Source of the DNA: Brachyspira sp. SAP_772
Lineage (GTDB): Bacteria; Spirochaetota; Brachyspiria; Brachyspirales; Brachyspiraceae
Direction: 5' to 3'
Length of the DNA stretch: 64,000 nt
NCBI RefSeq assembly: GCF_009755885.1
Contig: NZ_VYIX01000001.1
Location: 328,418 to 392,417, forward strand
Shown piece after piece: positions 53,022-62,115 of the stretch. Numbering within the stretch: the first letter of the stretch is position 1; each line of letters starts with the position of its first letter. The notes under the pieces are model-generated. The model was not told where the DNA came from. It was given only the letters and a program-made list of their open reading frames with translations, and did not search any database. The position numbers and the translations under genes are program-made.

Positions 53022-54194
53022 TTATTTTATCTCTAAACAAGATACTAACTCTATATGATAAGTATCTGGAAACATATCTATTATATTTAAATCTATTAAT
53101 TGATAATAGTCTTTTAATAAATTAATATCTCTTGCAAATGTCATAGGGTTGCAAGAAATATATATAATTTTTTTGGGCTTTATTCTAATAATATTTTCTA
53201 TTACTTTTTTATCTAATCCATCACGAGGAGGATCAACAAATAATGCATCTACATTATAATTTATTTTTTTTAATGTTTCGTTTGCATCTTCTTTTATAAT
53301 ATCTTTTGCAATATTTATAGCGTCAGAACTTATTTCAGAAGACACTAATTTATAATCAACATTCAAACTTTTTAATTTCTCTTTAATAGCAACAGTAAAA
53401 AATCCGCTTCCTGCATAAAGTTCAACTATATTTTTATCATATTCATTAAAGTATTTAACAGCATTCTTTTGAAACTCATCTAGCAAATAATGATTTGATT
53501 GAAAAAAGCTTTTATGTGATAATGGAACTTTTCCAAAATATGTATTGTAATTTGTTTTGTCTATGCCGTATGTTTTTATTTTCTTTTTTTGTTTTATAGT
53601 GATTCCGTCAAAATAGCTTATATCTATATTTTTATTTTGTTTTAGAATATCAGCAAATGATAGTGTTTTACCATTATTACTTTCTATGGCATAAATACTT
53701 CCTGTGATGTTGTTGTGAAGAGAGAATTTTTTTATTTTATCAAACAGTTTCTCTTTTAATATAATACATTCATCTATATGCACAAACTCATTAGTATTAA
53801 ATTTATAAAAGCCAATATTACCATCTTTAGCTATCATATTTACACGTAGTCTATAATGTTCATTAGACGATTTTATTATATTTATATCATTATAATATTC
53901 AATGCTTCTTATAGCATTTAATACAATTCTTTTTTTTATTTCTAATTGCTTATTATATTCAATATGATTAAATACGCATCCTCCGCAGATACCTGCATAT
54001 TTACATTTTGCTTTTATTCTATACTTTGAAGGCTCTATAATACTATTTATATTAGCATAGCAAAAGTTCTTATTTTCTTTTTTTACCAATATATCAACTA
54101 CATCACCTTCAACAGAATGTGCTACAAATATTATTTTTCCATCTTTAGCAATTCCATATCCGCCGTAAGCCGTGTCTATTATTTTTACTTTCAT
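53022..54194 (-). CDS. TrmA/RlmD-type 23S rRNA or tRNA (uracil-5-)-methyltransferase
   Basis: 390 residues. A TRAM-like N-terminus (KVKIIDTAYGGYGIAKDGK) is followed by the Fe-S cysteines CKYAGICGGC (about 65-74). The SAM-dependent domain carries FYAGSG-like ELYAGSGFFTVAI, the VDPPRDGL motif and the catalytic SCNP cysteine. Transfers a methyl group to C5 of a uridine in RNA; which one is not resolved. No ribosome site before the ATG. Confidence 0.85.
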   Translation of the reverse strand: MKVKIIDTAYGGYGIAKDGKIIFVAHSVEGDVVDILVKKENKNFCYANINSIIEPSKYRIKAKCKYAGICGGCVFNHIEYNKQLEIKKRIVLNAIRSIEYYNDINIIKSSNEHYRLRVNMIAKDGNIGFYKFNTNEFVHIDECIILKEKLFDKIKKFSLHNNITGSIYAIESNNGKTLSFADILKQNKNIDISYFDGITIKQKKKIKTYGIDKTNYNTYFGKVPLSHKSFFQSNHYLLDEFQKNAVKYFNEYDKNIVELYAGSGFFTVAIKEKLKSLNVDYKLVSSEISSDAINIAKDIIKEDANETLKKINYNVDALFVDPPRDGLDKKVIENIIRIKPKKIIYISCNPMTFARDINLLKDYYQLIDLNIIDMFPDTYHIELVSCLEIK

Positions 54195-54330
54195 AAGGCT
54201 AATTATACATTAAAATATTAATATATCCACAATTAAATATTAATTATACTTATATAGATTTTTTATAAAATATTTTACCTTTTTTTATAAGTTCTGTTTT
54301 AATAATTAGTATTTTTCATAAATAATCTCC

Positions 54331-54372
54331 CACTTTTATTTGGCTTTATCTTTATAAAGCTGAATAAAAGTG
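54331..54372 (-). terminator. Long hairpin after the SGNH esterase gene
   Basis: CACTTTTATT..GCTTTAT pairs with ATAAAGC..AATAAAAGTG (10 + 7 bp with a small internal bulge). It begins 8 nt after the minus-strand stop. There is no T run, so it is an atypical terminator or a stability hairpin. Confidence 0.5.
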
Positions 54373-54380
54373 AATCCTTT

Positions 54381-54971
54381 TTACTTTATATATTCTTTTA
54401 ATCTTTCAAATATGTAAGAAGAAAACACATTATGTCCTTCGCTATTTAAATGAACACCGTCAAAATACAAATCATAATATTTATATTCTTTTAATATTTC
54501 ATTTGTAAACATCTTGTAAACATCAATGCATTTTATATTATTTTCTTTTGTGTATGAATTAATAAAATTAACATACTCTATTAATATGCTTGACATTTCT
54601 TCTAAATTGCCAACTTCAAAAAATGTAAAATCTTCTTTTATAAAAGGTATAGGTGTAAATATTATTATATCTATATTCTTTTCTTTAGATTTATTTACTA
54701 TATCAACGAAGCTTTGTTTTATATTTTCTAAAGGCTTAAAAAGAAATATATCATTTACCCCGCCCATAAGTATTAAACTATCAGCTTTTTCATTAATAAC
54801 ATCATTATCAAAACGAAAATACATTGAAGAAATAGTATCTCCGTTTATTCCTTTGTTTAAAAACTCTATATTAGAGTTATTGAATTTAGTATTTAATATA
54901 TAAGTCCAAACTTGTTTTCTATTAACCATATATCCATAAGTGGTGCTGTCTCCAAGGCAAACTATTTTCAT
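54381..54971 (-). CDS. SGNH/GDSL-family esterase
   Basis: 196 residues, no signal peptide. Block I is CLGDSTTYGY (catalytic Ser), block II glycine in NKGINGDT, block III GGVND, and block V DGVHLNSEGH (catalytic Asp and His). It cleaves an ester, probably a lysophospholipid or an acyl sugar. CGGAT-type site precedes the ATG. Stand-alone, divergent from the riboswitch-led MATE gene. Confidence 0.88.
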   Translation of the reverse strand: MKIVCLGDSTTYGYMVNRKQVWTYILNTKFNNSNIEFLNKGINGDTISSMYFRFDNDVINEKADSLILMGGVNDIFLFKPLENIKQSFVDIVNKSKEKNIDIIIFTPIPFIKEDFTFFEVGNLEEMSSILIEYVNFINSYTKENNIKCIDVYKMFTNEILKEYKYYDLYFDGVHLNSEGHNVFSSYIFERLKEYIK

Positions 54972-55086
54972 AATAATATATCCGTTATAATTAAGATTTA
55001 TTATATATAATACAATAGATTTAAATAATTTTCTTTAATGTGCTATATTTTTGTTATTAAAAAACATAAAAAAATTAGTACTAAAT

Positions 55087-55115
55087 TTGACTTTTATTTT
55101 GTTGTATGCTATTAT
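55087..55115 (+). promoter_or_regulatory. Promoter of the riboswitch/MATE unit
   Basis: TTGACT at 55087-55092 and an extended TGC-TATTAT at 55107-55115, spacer 17 bp. The predicted start is directly at the first stem of the leader. Confidence 0.7.
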
Positions 55116-55117
55116 TA

Positions 55118-55210
55118 ATGGCGTTCATCGGAGGGTGAAATAACATTTGAAGTTATTAGCTGGATAAGATGGCGGGTGAAATTCCCGTTTTCTTATCCAG
55201 CTTTTTTTTT
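55118..55210 (+). ncRNA. Probable guanidine-IV (mepA motif) riboswitch with terminator
   Basis: Leader RNA with three helices: TTCA/TGAA around TCGGAGGG (55124-55139), AATAAC/GTTATT (55139-55157), and a long stem AGCTGGATAAGA/TCTTATCCAGCT (55158-55202) holding CGGG-TGAAATT-CCCG and ending in eight T residues. The first two lie in the aptamer, the third is the terminator. The mepA motif, shown to bind guanidine, lies before MATE transporter genes and has this order, so the class is assigned by gene context and layout rather than by a covariance search. Confidence 0.6.
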
Positions 55211-55273
55211 GAATTTTTTTATTATTTGGCAAACTTAAAAAGAATTATTAATAAACACTTAGGAGCTGTAAAA

Positions 55274-56641
55274 ATGAAAGAACAAACTTTAACACAAGGA
55301 AAAATATTAAAATCATTAATACTGTTTGCTTTTCCTGTACTTATAGCATTGTTTTTGCAAGCTATGTATGGGGCAGCGGACTTAATTATAGTAGGGAAGT
55401 TTGCGGGTACTAATGAGCAGTCAGGTGTTGCATCTGGAAGTCAGCTATTTAATATGATAACTATGATAATAACAGGGCTTACTATGGGAATTACAGTATT
55501 TGTGGGTGATGCTATAGGTGCTAACAAAAAAGAAAAGGCCGGAAATGGTATTGGAAGCGGTATTATTATTTTTGCTGTTATTGCTATTATTATCACTTTA
55601 ATTATTGTGCCTTTTAGTGATTTGATTGCAAGTTATATGCATGCTCCAAAAGAGGCATTTAAGCAAACAAGTAATTATATAAAAATATGTGCAATTGGTA
55701 CTATATTTATTGTGGCATACAATTGCATAGGGGCTATATTTAGAGGAATTGGAGATTCAAAGACTCCGTTAATTACGGTTGCTATTGCTTGTTTTATCAA
55801 TATAGTAGGAGATATTATATTGGTTGCTGGTTTTAATATGGGGGCTTCTGGTGCTGCTATTGCTACTGTTAGCTCTCAGGCTATTAGTGTTGTGTTTTCA
55901 CTTTATTTTATAAGCAAAAAGAAACTTCCTTTTAATTTTTCTAAGAAATATATTAGATTAGAAAAAGAGTGTGTAAAGAAGATACTTATTATAGGCTCTC
56001 CTATAGCTTTGCAGGAGATGCTTGTGCAGTTTTCATTTTTATTTATACAGGTAATAGTTAATGGAATGGGGGTTATGGAATCTGCTGCTGTGGGAGTTGC
56101 TGAGAAGGTATGCGTATTTTTAATGCTTGTTGCTTCTGCCTATATGCAATCAATATCGGCATTTGTTGCTCAAAATAATGGGGCAGGGTTATATGAACGC
56201 TCTCAAAAAGCTTTGATTTATGGTATAAGAACCGCTTTAATTGCTGGAATGTGTACTAGTATAATTACTTTAGTTTTTGGAAATTTGCTTTCTAATATAT
56301 TTTCTAATGAGAGATTGGTTATATTAGCATCTTATAGTTATTTAAAAGCTTATGCTATAGATTGTTTGCTTACTGCTATATTATTTTGTTTTGTAGGATA
56401 TTTTAATGGATGTGGAAAGACGTTGTTTGTGATGATACAGGGAATAGTAGGGGCTTTTTTTGTGAGGATACCCGTTGTATATTTAATGAGCCATATTGAT
56501 AATGCTTCTCTTTTTTACATAGGTCTTGCTACACCTATATCATCTATAGTGCAGATAATTTTATGTTTAATAGCTTACAATTATTATAAGAGAGATTTAT
56601 ATAATTCAGAGAAATTGGAGAAATCTTATTCTACTATTTGA
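55274..56641 (+). CDS. MATE family efflux transporter (riboswitch-controlled)
   Basis: 455 residues from ATG 55274, set by AGGAG at 55261-55265. An upstream in-frame extension would run through the riboswitch hairpin and is rejected. Twelve membrane helices in two six-helix bundles. The start LILFAFPVLIALFLQAMYGAADLIIVGKFAG is the MATE signature, repeated near the middle (GSPIALQEMLVQFSFLFIQVIVN). A cation-driven exporter; from its leader it may export guanidine-type compounds. Confidence 0.9.
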   Translation: MKEQTLTQGKILKSLILFAFPVLIALFLQAMYGAADLIIVGKFAGTNEQSGVASGSQLFNMITMIITGLTMGITVFVGDAIGANKKEKAGNGIGSGIIIFAVIAIIITLIIVPFSDLIASYMHAPKEAFKQTSNYIKICAIGTIFIVAYNCIGAIFRGIGDSKTPLITVAIACFINIVGDIILVAGFNMGASGAAIATVSSQAISVVFSLYFISKKKLPFNFSKKYIRLEKECVKKILIIGSPIALQEMLVQFSFLFIQVIVNGMGVMESAAVGVAEKVCVFLMLVASAYMQSISAFVAQNNGAGLYERSQKALIYGIRTALIAGMCTSIITLVFGNLLSNIFSNERLVILASYSYLKAYAIDCLLTAILFCFVGYFNGCGKTLFVMIQGIVGAFFVRIPVVYLMSHIDNASLFYIGLATPISSIVQIILCLIAYNYYKRDLYNSEKLEKSYSTI

Positions 56642-56660
56642 TAATATTTAGGATTTAAAA

Positions 56661-56705
56661 AAATAGCTTTATATATTTTTATATAAGGCTATTTTTGTTT
56701 TTTTA
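56661..56705 (+). terminator. Intrinsic terminator of the first MATE gene
   Basis: AAATAGC.TTATAT pairs with ATATAA.GCTATTT, followed by a T-rich run. Confidence 0.75.
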
Positions 56706-56771
56706 TAATATAATTTTTTTTAGTATATACTAAAAAATTATTAAGTTTTATAATTTTCAGTTTTTAAATTT

Positions 56772-56840
56772 ATTATTTGTGGTGGCTTTGCCCCCACCCC
56801 CCCAGTTCTTTTTGTGGCCAAAAGAACCAAAAAGACTGCA
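56772..56840 (-). repeat. GC-rich intergenic repeat, type A short, inverted
   Basis: Read on the minus strand: TGCAGTCTTTTTGGTTCTTTT, GGCCAC centre, AAAAAGAACTGGGGGGG, then GGGGGCAAAGCCACCAC. It lies in the 451-nt gap 56642-57092; the rest of the gap after the terminator shows no gene or clear site. Confidence 0.8.
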
Positions 56841-57092
56841 TTTGAATAATACTATCTTTATGTACATACAGAATACTGGTGTTATTTGAGTTTTTTAATA
56901 TACATATCTATGATATCAAATTTTTGATTAAGCCCGTATAGTTTTTAGACAAAAAAGTTGATAATACATTTAGAAAACATAAAAATTGATAAAATAAAAT
57001 TATTTCAGTATATCAAAATTTTTACTATGTATTTGTATTTTTTCTAAAACACATATAACATATATGCATAATTTTTTGCAGGTTTTTTTATT

Positions 57093-58424
57093 ATGACAAA
57101 AGATATGACTGTAGGAAGTCCGTTTAAGACTATAATATATTTTTCTATACCTATGCTTATAGGAGGAATATTTCAGCAATTCTATGGAGTTGCAGATACT
57201 ATTATAATAGGCAAGTTTGTAGGTTCAAGGGCATTAGCCTCTATTGGAGCTACAACTTCCACTATGTTTTTCTTTTTATCTTTTGCTATAGGTTTTACTA
57301 ATGCTTTTTCTATAGTAATGGGTCAGTTTTTTGGTGCTAAAAATGAAACTATGCTTAAAACTACTTTTCTTAATTCCATATATTTAACATTATTTAGCTC
57401 TTTAATTCTTTTTGTACTTGGAATATTTTTATCAAGACCTCTTATGATATTATTGAAAACACCAGAAGACATAATAGATAATTCGGTATTATATTTGCAA
57501 ATATGTGTGGGCTTATCATTTGGGCAGCTTATATATAATGGAGCTTCTAGTATATTAAGGGCTTTGGGAGACAGTAAAACGCCTTTATATTTTTTAATAC
57601 TTACAACCGTTTTAAACATCATATTAGATTTAATTTTTGTTGCTTTACTCAAAATGAATGTATTTGGTGTTGCCATTGCTACTGTAATATCACAAATAAT
57701 ATCTGCTTTTTTAAGTGTGTTATATATTATTAAAAAATTTCCTATATTGAAACTTCATAGAGAGGATATTATTTTTAATTTTGAGAATCTATTTATGATA
57801 ATAAAAATAGGAGTTTCTATGAGTATACAGGCAGTATTTTTGTCTATAGGGGAGATGATTATAAGCGGAGTTGTTAATACATTTGGCACTAATGTTGTAG
57901 CATCATACACAACAGGAAATAGAATAAATCAATTTGCTTCTATGGCATATTTTGTGGTGTCTGAGGCTTTTGCTGTTTATGTAGCACAAAATTTTGGGGC
58001 TCAAAAGTTTGATAGAATTAAAGAAGGTTTTAGAAGCATAATAATATTATCATTATCTTTGAGTTTATTTGCAACGTTTATTATATTTATATTTGGAGAT
58101 AATTTGATAAGGCTTTTTATTTCAAGTAATGATAAATATATAGAAATAATAGTAGAGATATGCAGGGGCTATTTAAGAATATCATCAATGTTTTATCCAT
58201 TTTTAGCTATAATACTATTATACAACAACTCTATAAGAGCAATAGGAAAAGCACTTATTCCTTTAATTTCTGGAATAGTTGAGCTTGTTATAAAGGTTGG
58301 AGGGTCAGTATTTTTATCTATACCATTTGGATATGTTGGAGTGTGGTTTGCAAATCCTGTTGGCTGGGCTTTGGGTATACTTCCTTCTTGCATTTATTTT
58401 CACAAATACGCTTTTAAAAAGTAA
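57093..58424 (+). CDS. MATE family efflux transporter (second)
   Basis: 443 residues, twelve predicted helices. It begins GSPFKTIIYFSIPMLIGGIFQQFYGVADTIIIGKFVG and repeats the same theme near the middle. It is a paralogue, not a duplicate, of the preceding MATE protein and has no leader RNA. Weak AGG site. Its stop lies 3 nt from the stop of the convergent uvrB. Confidence 0.9.
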   Translation: MTKDMTVGSPFKTIIYFSIPMLIGGIFQQFYGVADTIIIGKFVGSRALASIGATTSTMFFFLSFAIGFTNAFSIVMGQFFGAKNETMLKTTFLNSIYLTLFSSLILFVLGIFLSRPLMILLKTPEDIIDNSVLYLQICVGLSFGQLIYNGASSILRALGDSKTPLYFLILTTVLNIILDLIFVALLKMNVFGVAIATVISQIISAFLSVLYIIKKFPILKLHREDIIFNFENLFMIIKIGVSMSIQAVFLSIGEMIISGVVNTFGTNVVASYTTGNRINQFASMAYFVVSEAFAVYVAQNFGAQKFDRIKEGFRSIIILSLSLSLFATFIIFIFGDNLIRLFISSNDKYIEIIVEICRGYLRISSMFYPFLAIILLYNNSIRAIGKALIPLISGIVELVIKVGGSVFLSIPFGYVGVWFANPVGWALGILPSCIYFHKYAFKK

Positions 58425-58427
58425 TGT

Positions 58428-60467
58428 TTAACGTTTAGCTCTTTTTGAAGTGATATTTTTATGTACTGATTTTTTAGCTGGCTTTAACTGTTTAAGCTGA
58501 TTTATTTTCTCTCTTATTTCAATAGCTTTTTCAAACTCTAAACTATCTGAAGCTTTTTTCATCTCTTTTTCAAGCTCTTTTATATAATCATCGCTTTTTT
58601 GTTCTGGGTCAATTTTTACTCTTTCATTGAAGCGTCTAAAGTCAAAATGAAGTTCATAAGAGGTTTCAACTTTTTCTTCTCTTTCAATTATATCTTGTAT
58701 TTTTTTGATTATTGTTTTTGGTGTGATGTTATGCTCTTTGTTGTAGTCCATTTGTATTTTTCTTCTTCTTTCTGTTTCATCAATGGCTACTTTCATAGCA
58801 TCGCTTATGGTATCAGCAAACATTATCACTCTGCCATTAGCATTTCTTGCAGCACGTCCTATTGTTTGTATTAGGGTAGTAGTGTTTCTTAAAAAACCTG
58901 TTTTATCGGCATCAAGTATTAGTATGAGTGATACTTCAGGTACATCAAGCCCCTCTCTCAAAAGGTTAATACCTACAAGCACATCAAAAGCCCCAAGCCT
59001 CAAATCTCTTATTATCTCAACACGTTCAACTGTTTGAATGTCTGAATGTAAATAACGAGTTCTCACTCCATTTTCATTTAAATATTTTGTGAGGTCTTCT
59101 GCCATTTTTTTGGTTAGTGTTGTTATAAATATTCTTTCGTTGTTGGATACCGTTTTTTTAATCTCTTCAAGAATTCTGTCTATTTGGCCATTTATAGGGT
59201 ATACTTCAATTATAGGGTCAAGGAGTCCCGTTGGGCGGATTATCTGCTCTACAACTTGACTGCTTTTTTTTAGTTCATATTCTGCAGGGGTCGCACTAAT
59301 ATATATTGTATCATTAGTGAGATTTTCAAACTCTTCAAAAAATAATGGACGGTTGTCTAATGCTGAAGGAAGTCTAAAACCGTATTTTACTAAAGTCTCT
59401 TTTCTGCTTCTATCTCCAAAAAACATTCCTCTAATTTGAGGTACACTCACATGCGACTCATCTATTATAGTTAAAAAATCTTTTGGAAAATAGTCTATCA
59501 AACAAGCAGGTCTGTCTCCCTCTTTACGTCCTGATAATGGGCGGGAATAATTTTCTATGCCTGCACAGTAACCCACTTCTCTAAGCATCTCCAAATCATA
59601 CTTTGTTCTTCCGTATATTCTTTCAGCTTCTACTAACTTTCCTTCGGATTTGAATTTATTATACTGCTCTTCAAGTTCTTCTTCTATTAATTTTATTCCT
59701 GCTGCTAATTTGTCGCTTCCTGTAACGAAGTGTTTTGCAGGATATATTACAACTCTGTCTTGCTCTGCAATTTTTTGTCTTGTGATAGGATTAATTTTTA
59801 TAATACGTTCAACAGTGTCCCCAAAAAACTCTATTCTTATAACCTCATCAGAATAGGCACTCATTATCTCTAAAGTGTCGCCAATTACTTTAAACCTTGC
59901 CCTCTCAAGCACATCTTTAACTCGTTCATATTGTATGGATACTAATTTTTCAATGATTTCATCTCTGTCGTATTCTCCATCTTTTTCTATTGCAATATAT
60001 AGTTTTCTATAATCTTCAGGAGAACCCAAGCCGTATATACAAGAAACAGAAGCAACAATTATAACATCTCTCCTTTCAAGAAGCGAAGTAGTAGCTTTAA
60101 GTCTTAATCTGTCAATCTCATCATTAACAGAGGCGTCTTTATCAATATATAAATCCTTTGCAGGAACATAGGCTTCAGGCTGATAATAATCGTAGTATGA
60201 AACGAAGTATTCAACTGCATTGTTTGGGAAGAAATCTTTTAATTCTCTGTAAAGCTGTGCTGCCAAAGTTTTGTTATGCGACATTACAAGAGTAGGGCGG
60301 TTTGCTTTCTCTATCACATTTGCAATTGTAAAGGTTTTTCCGCTTGCAGTAACACCTAAAAGAGTTTGATATTTATTTTTATTTTCAAGTCCTTTAACTA
60401 AAGAGTCTATTGCTGTTATTTGGTCTCCTGAAGGTTTAAAATTCGATTCTATTTTAAAACTTTTCAT
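58428..60467 (-). CDS. uvrB: Excinuclease ABC subunit B
   Basis: Damage-verifying helicase of nucleotide excision repair. 679 residues. Walker A GVTASGKT at 38-45, the beta-hairpin YDYYQPEAYVP near 98-108, DESHVSVPQ (Walker B), and the helicase motif IQTIGRAARN. A UVR domain (LEFEKAIEIREKINQL) near the C-terminus binds UvrC. GAGG precedes the ATG. No uvrA nearby. Confidence 0.97.
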   Translation of the reverse strand: MKSFKIESNFKPSGDQITAIDSLVKGLENKNKYQTLLGVTASGKTFTIANVIEKANRPTLVMSHNKTLAAQLYRELKDFFPNNAVEYFVSYYDYYQPEAYVPAKDLYIDKDASVNDEIDRLRLKATTSLLERRDVIIVASVSCIYGLGSPEDYRKLYIAIEKDGEYDRDEIIEKLVSIQYERVKDVLERARFKVIGDTLEIMSAYSDEVIRIEFFGDTVERIIKINPITRQKIAEQDRVVIYPAKHFVTGSDKLAAGIKLIEEELEEQYNKFKSEGKLVEAERIYGRTKYDLEMLREVGYCAGIENYSRPLSGRKEGDRPACLIDYFPKDFLTIIDESHVSVPQIRGMFFGDRSRKETLVKYGFRLPSALDNRPLFFEEFENLTNDTIYISATPAEYELKKSSQVVEQIIRPTGLLDPIIEVYPINGQIDRILEEIKKTVSNNERIFITTLTKKMAEDLTKYLNENGVRTRYLHSDIQTVERVEIIRDLRLGAFDVLVGINLLREGLDVPEVSLILILDADKTGFLRNTTTLIQTIGRAARNANGRVIMFADTISDAMKVAIDETERRRKIQMDYNKEHNITPKTIIKKIQDIIEREEKVETSYELHFDFRRFNERVKIDPEQKSDDYIKELEKEMKKASDSLEFEKAIEIREKINQLKQLKPAKKSVHKNITSKRAKR

Positions 60468-60649
60468 TGTGCCTCGTTAATTAATAAGTGTAATAAAATT
60501 ATTTTATAGTATAATTCTTAAAAAGTAAAACGTATAGTAAAACAAATACTTTTAATAGTTTCTGTATTTTTGTTGATATATTATCAACTTTTTGGTTTTT
60601 CTAATACATAAATCTATTTATTTCGATTGATATCTGTATTTTGTTAAAA

Positions 60650-60717
60650 TGCAGTTCTTTTGCTTCTTTTATACCAATAAAAGAAGTGGGGTATGGGGCA
60701 AAGCCCCACAAACAATA
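60650..60717 (+). repeat. GC-rich intergenic repeat, type A short
   Basis: TGCAGTTCTTTTGCTTCTTTT, centre ATACCAAT, AAAAGAAGTGGGG, then GGGGCAAAGCCCC. Almost identical to 19531-19601. It lies in the 339-nt gap 60468-60806; otherwise that gap only holds the rsmH promoter region. Confidence 0.8.
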
Positions 60718-60806
60718 AAAATATAAAAACTAAATTTTTAGTATATATCTTAATATTAAATTGCTTATATTGTTTTTTATAATAGCTTATACCGATAATA
60801 TATGAT

Positions 60807-61700
60807 ATGGATAATAATATAGTTCATACACCTGTAATGCTTAAAGAAATTTTAAGTTTCATACCAGAAAATGCCAATATTGCAGTGGACGCTACATTAG
60901 GCGAGGGCGGTCATACCAAAGCAATGCTTGATTTGAACCTTGAAGTTCATAGCTTTGAGAGAGATGATAAAATACTTGAAGTTGCAAAAGAGAGGCTTAA
61001 AGATTATAAAAAGTTTCATTACTATAACAACACTTATGATAAGATGTTAGAAGAGCTTGATGAGAATGTTATTGGTAATGTTGATTTTATGCTTTATGAC
61101 CTTGGAGTTTCTATGTTTCATTTCAAAAAGGCTAATAGGGGATTTTCTTTTAAAGATGATGTTAAACTTGATATGCGTCTTGGTATTAACAATAAAAGTG
61201 CTTATGATGTTATTAATAGCTATTCAGAAAAAGAGCTTGAGAGGGTTTTTAGAGAATATGGTGAGATGCATAATGCTTCAAAGATTGCAAACATTATAGT
61301 AAACGAAAGAAAGAAAAAAACTATAGAAACTTCCAAAGAATTAGAAAATATTATTTTTCATCATACAGATAAAGCAAAAAGGTTTGGTAAAATTCACCCT
61401 GCAACATTAGTGTTTCAGGCTATAAGAATAGAGGTTAATGATGAGCTTAATATATTAGAAAAGTCCATTTCAAATATCAGCAAAATTTTAAAAAATGGCG
61501 GAGTTGCTGCTATAATGAGTTATCATTCTTTGGAAGATAGAATAGTTAAGAGATTTTTGAAGGACAATGAAAAAACTAAAAATAAAGATGGTGTATTTAA
61601 ATTACTAAATTCTAAGGTTATAACTCCGACAAATGAAGAGATAAAATTAAATCCCGCAAGCAGAAGTGCTAAACTTAGAATTGCAAAATTAACAGTTTAA
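60807..61700 (+). CDS. rsmH: 16S rRNA (cytosine-1402-N4)-methyltransferase
   Basis: 297 residues. The start HTPVMLKEILSFIP, the SAM-binding VDATLGEGGHT, DLGVSMFHF, RGFSF and the C-terminal YHSLEDRIVK and NPASRSAKLR motifs are all intact. Methylates C1402 of the 16S rRNA. It opens the cell-wall/division group but mraZ is missing. No ribosome site precedes the ATG; GATAAT at 60794-60799 with TTGTTT 18 bp upstream would place the start on the ATG, so this one may also be leaderless (weaker case than rrf2). Confidence 0.95.
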   Translation: MDNNIVHTPVMLKEILSFIPENANIAVDATLGEGGHTKAMLDLNLEVHSFERDDKILEVAKERLKDYKKFHYYNNTYDKMLEELDENVIGNVDFMLYDLGVSMFHFKKANRGFSFKDDVKLDMRLGINNKSAYDVINSYSEKELERVFREYGEMHNASKIANIIVNERKKKTIETSKELENIIFHHTDKAKRFGKIHPATLVFQAIRIEVNDELNILEKSISNISKILKNGGVAAIMSYHSLEDRIVKRFLKDNEKTKNKDGVFKLLNSKVITPTNEEIKLNPASRSAKLRIAKLTV

Positions 61701-61711
61701 TTTGAGGTCTT

Positions 61712-62050
61712 ATGAAAAGCAAAAAAGTTATTGATGACAGTAAAAGAGAAGTAAAAAAAGAGAAAAAAACATATAGTCTTGGGGCTGTATTTTTGGTTGT
61801 TATTATATTTGTAATATTCTCTATAGGGCTTACTTTTATAAGAAATATGAAGTCTAATGAAATTTTACAAGAAGCTCATGATTTGGATAAACAAATAGAG
61901 ATTTTAGAAAAAGAAGTAAAAGTGCTTACTGCAAGAGAAGCTCAATTATCATCACCAAATAGATTTATAGAAACAGCTATAATTAATGGTTTTAGCTCTG
62001 CTGGAAATGAAGATGATATAATATATTTAAAAATAGAGTCTAATAAATAA
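61712..62050 (+). CDS. ftsL: FtsL-like septum protein
   Basis: 112 residues. A basic N-terminal stretch, one membrane helix (about 24-45), a coiled coil (LDKQIEILEKEVKVLTAREAQL) and a short C-terminal tail. Size, topology and position between rsmH and murE identify it; the sequence itself is weakly conserved in this family. In other bacteria FtsL pairs with FtsB and recruits FtsI/W. GAGG precedes the ATG. Confidence 0.7.
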   Translation: MKSKKVIDDSKREVKKEKKTYSLGAVFLVVIIFVIFSIGLTFIRNMKSNEILQEAHDLDKQIEILEKEVKVLTAREAQLSSPNRFIETAIINGFSSAGNEDDIIYLKIESNK

Positions 62051-62115
62051 TATTTTACTATTTATGAAGTTTTAGTATTTAAATTAGTAATAAAAAACAA
62101 TTTAGGTAAATAAAA

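Noticed and set aside
55118..55210. FMN riboswitch
   Set aside because: Shares only GGGTGAAATTCCC; the remaining conserved segments of the FMN aptamer are absent and the gene is not riboflavin related.
55169..55273. N-terminal extension of the first MATE protein
   Set aside because: It reads through the terminator stem and T run of the leader RNA; AGGAG and ATG 55274 fit the family start.
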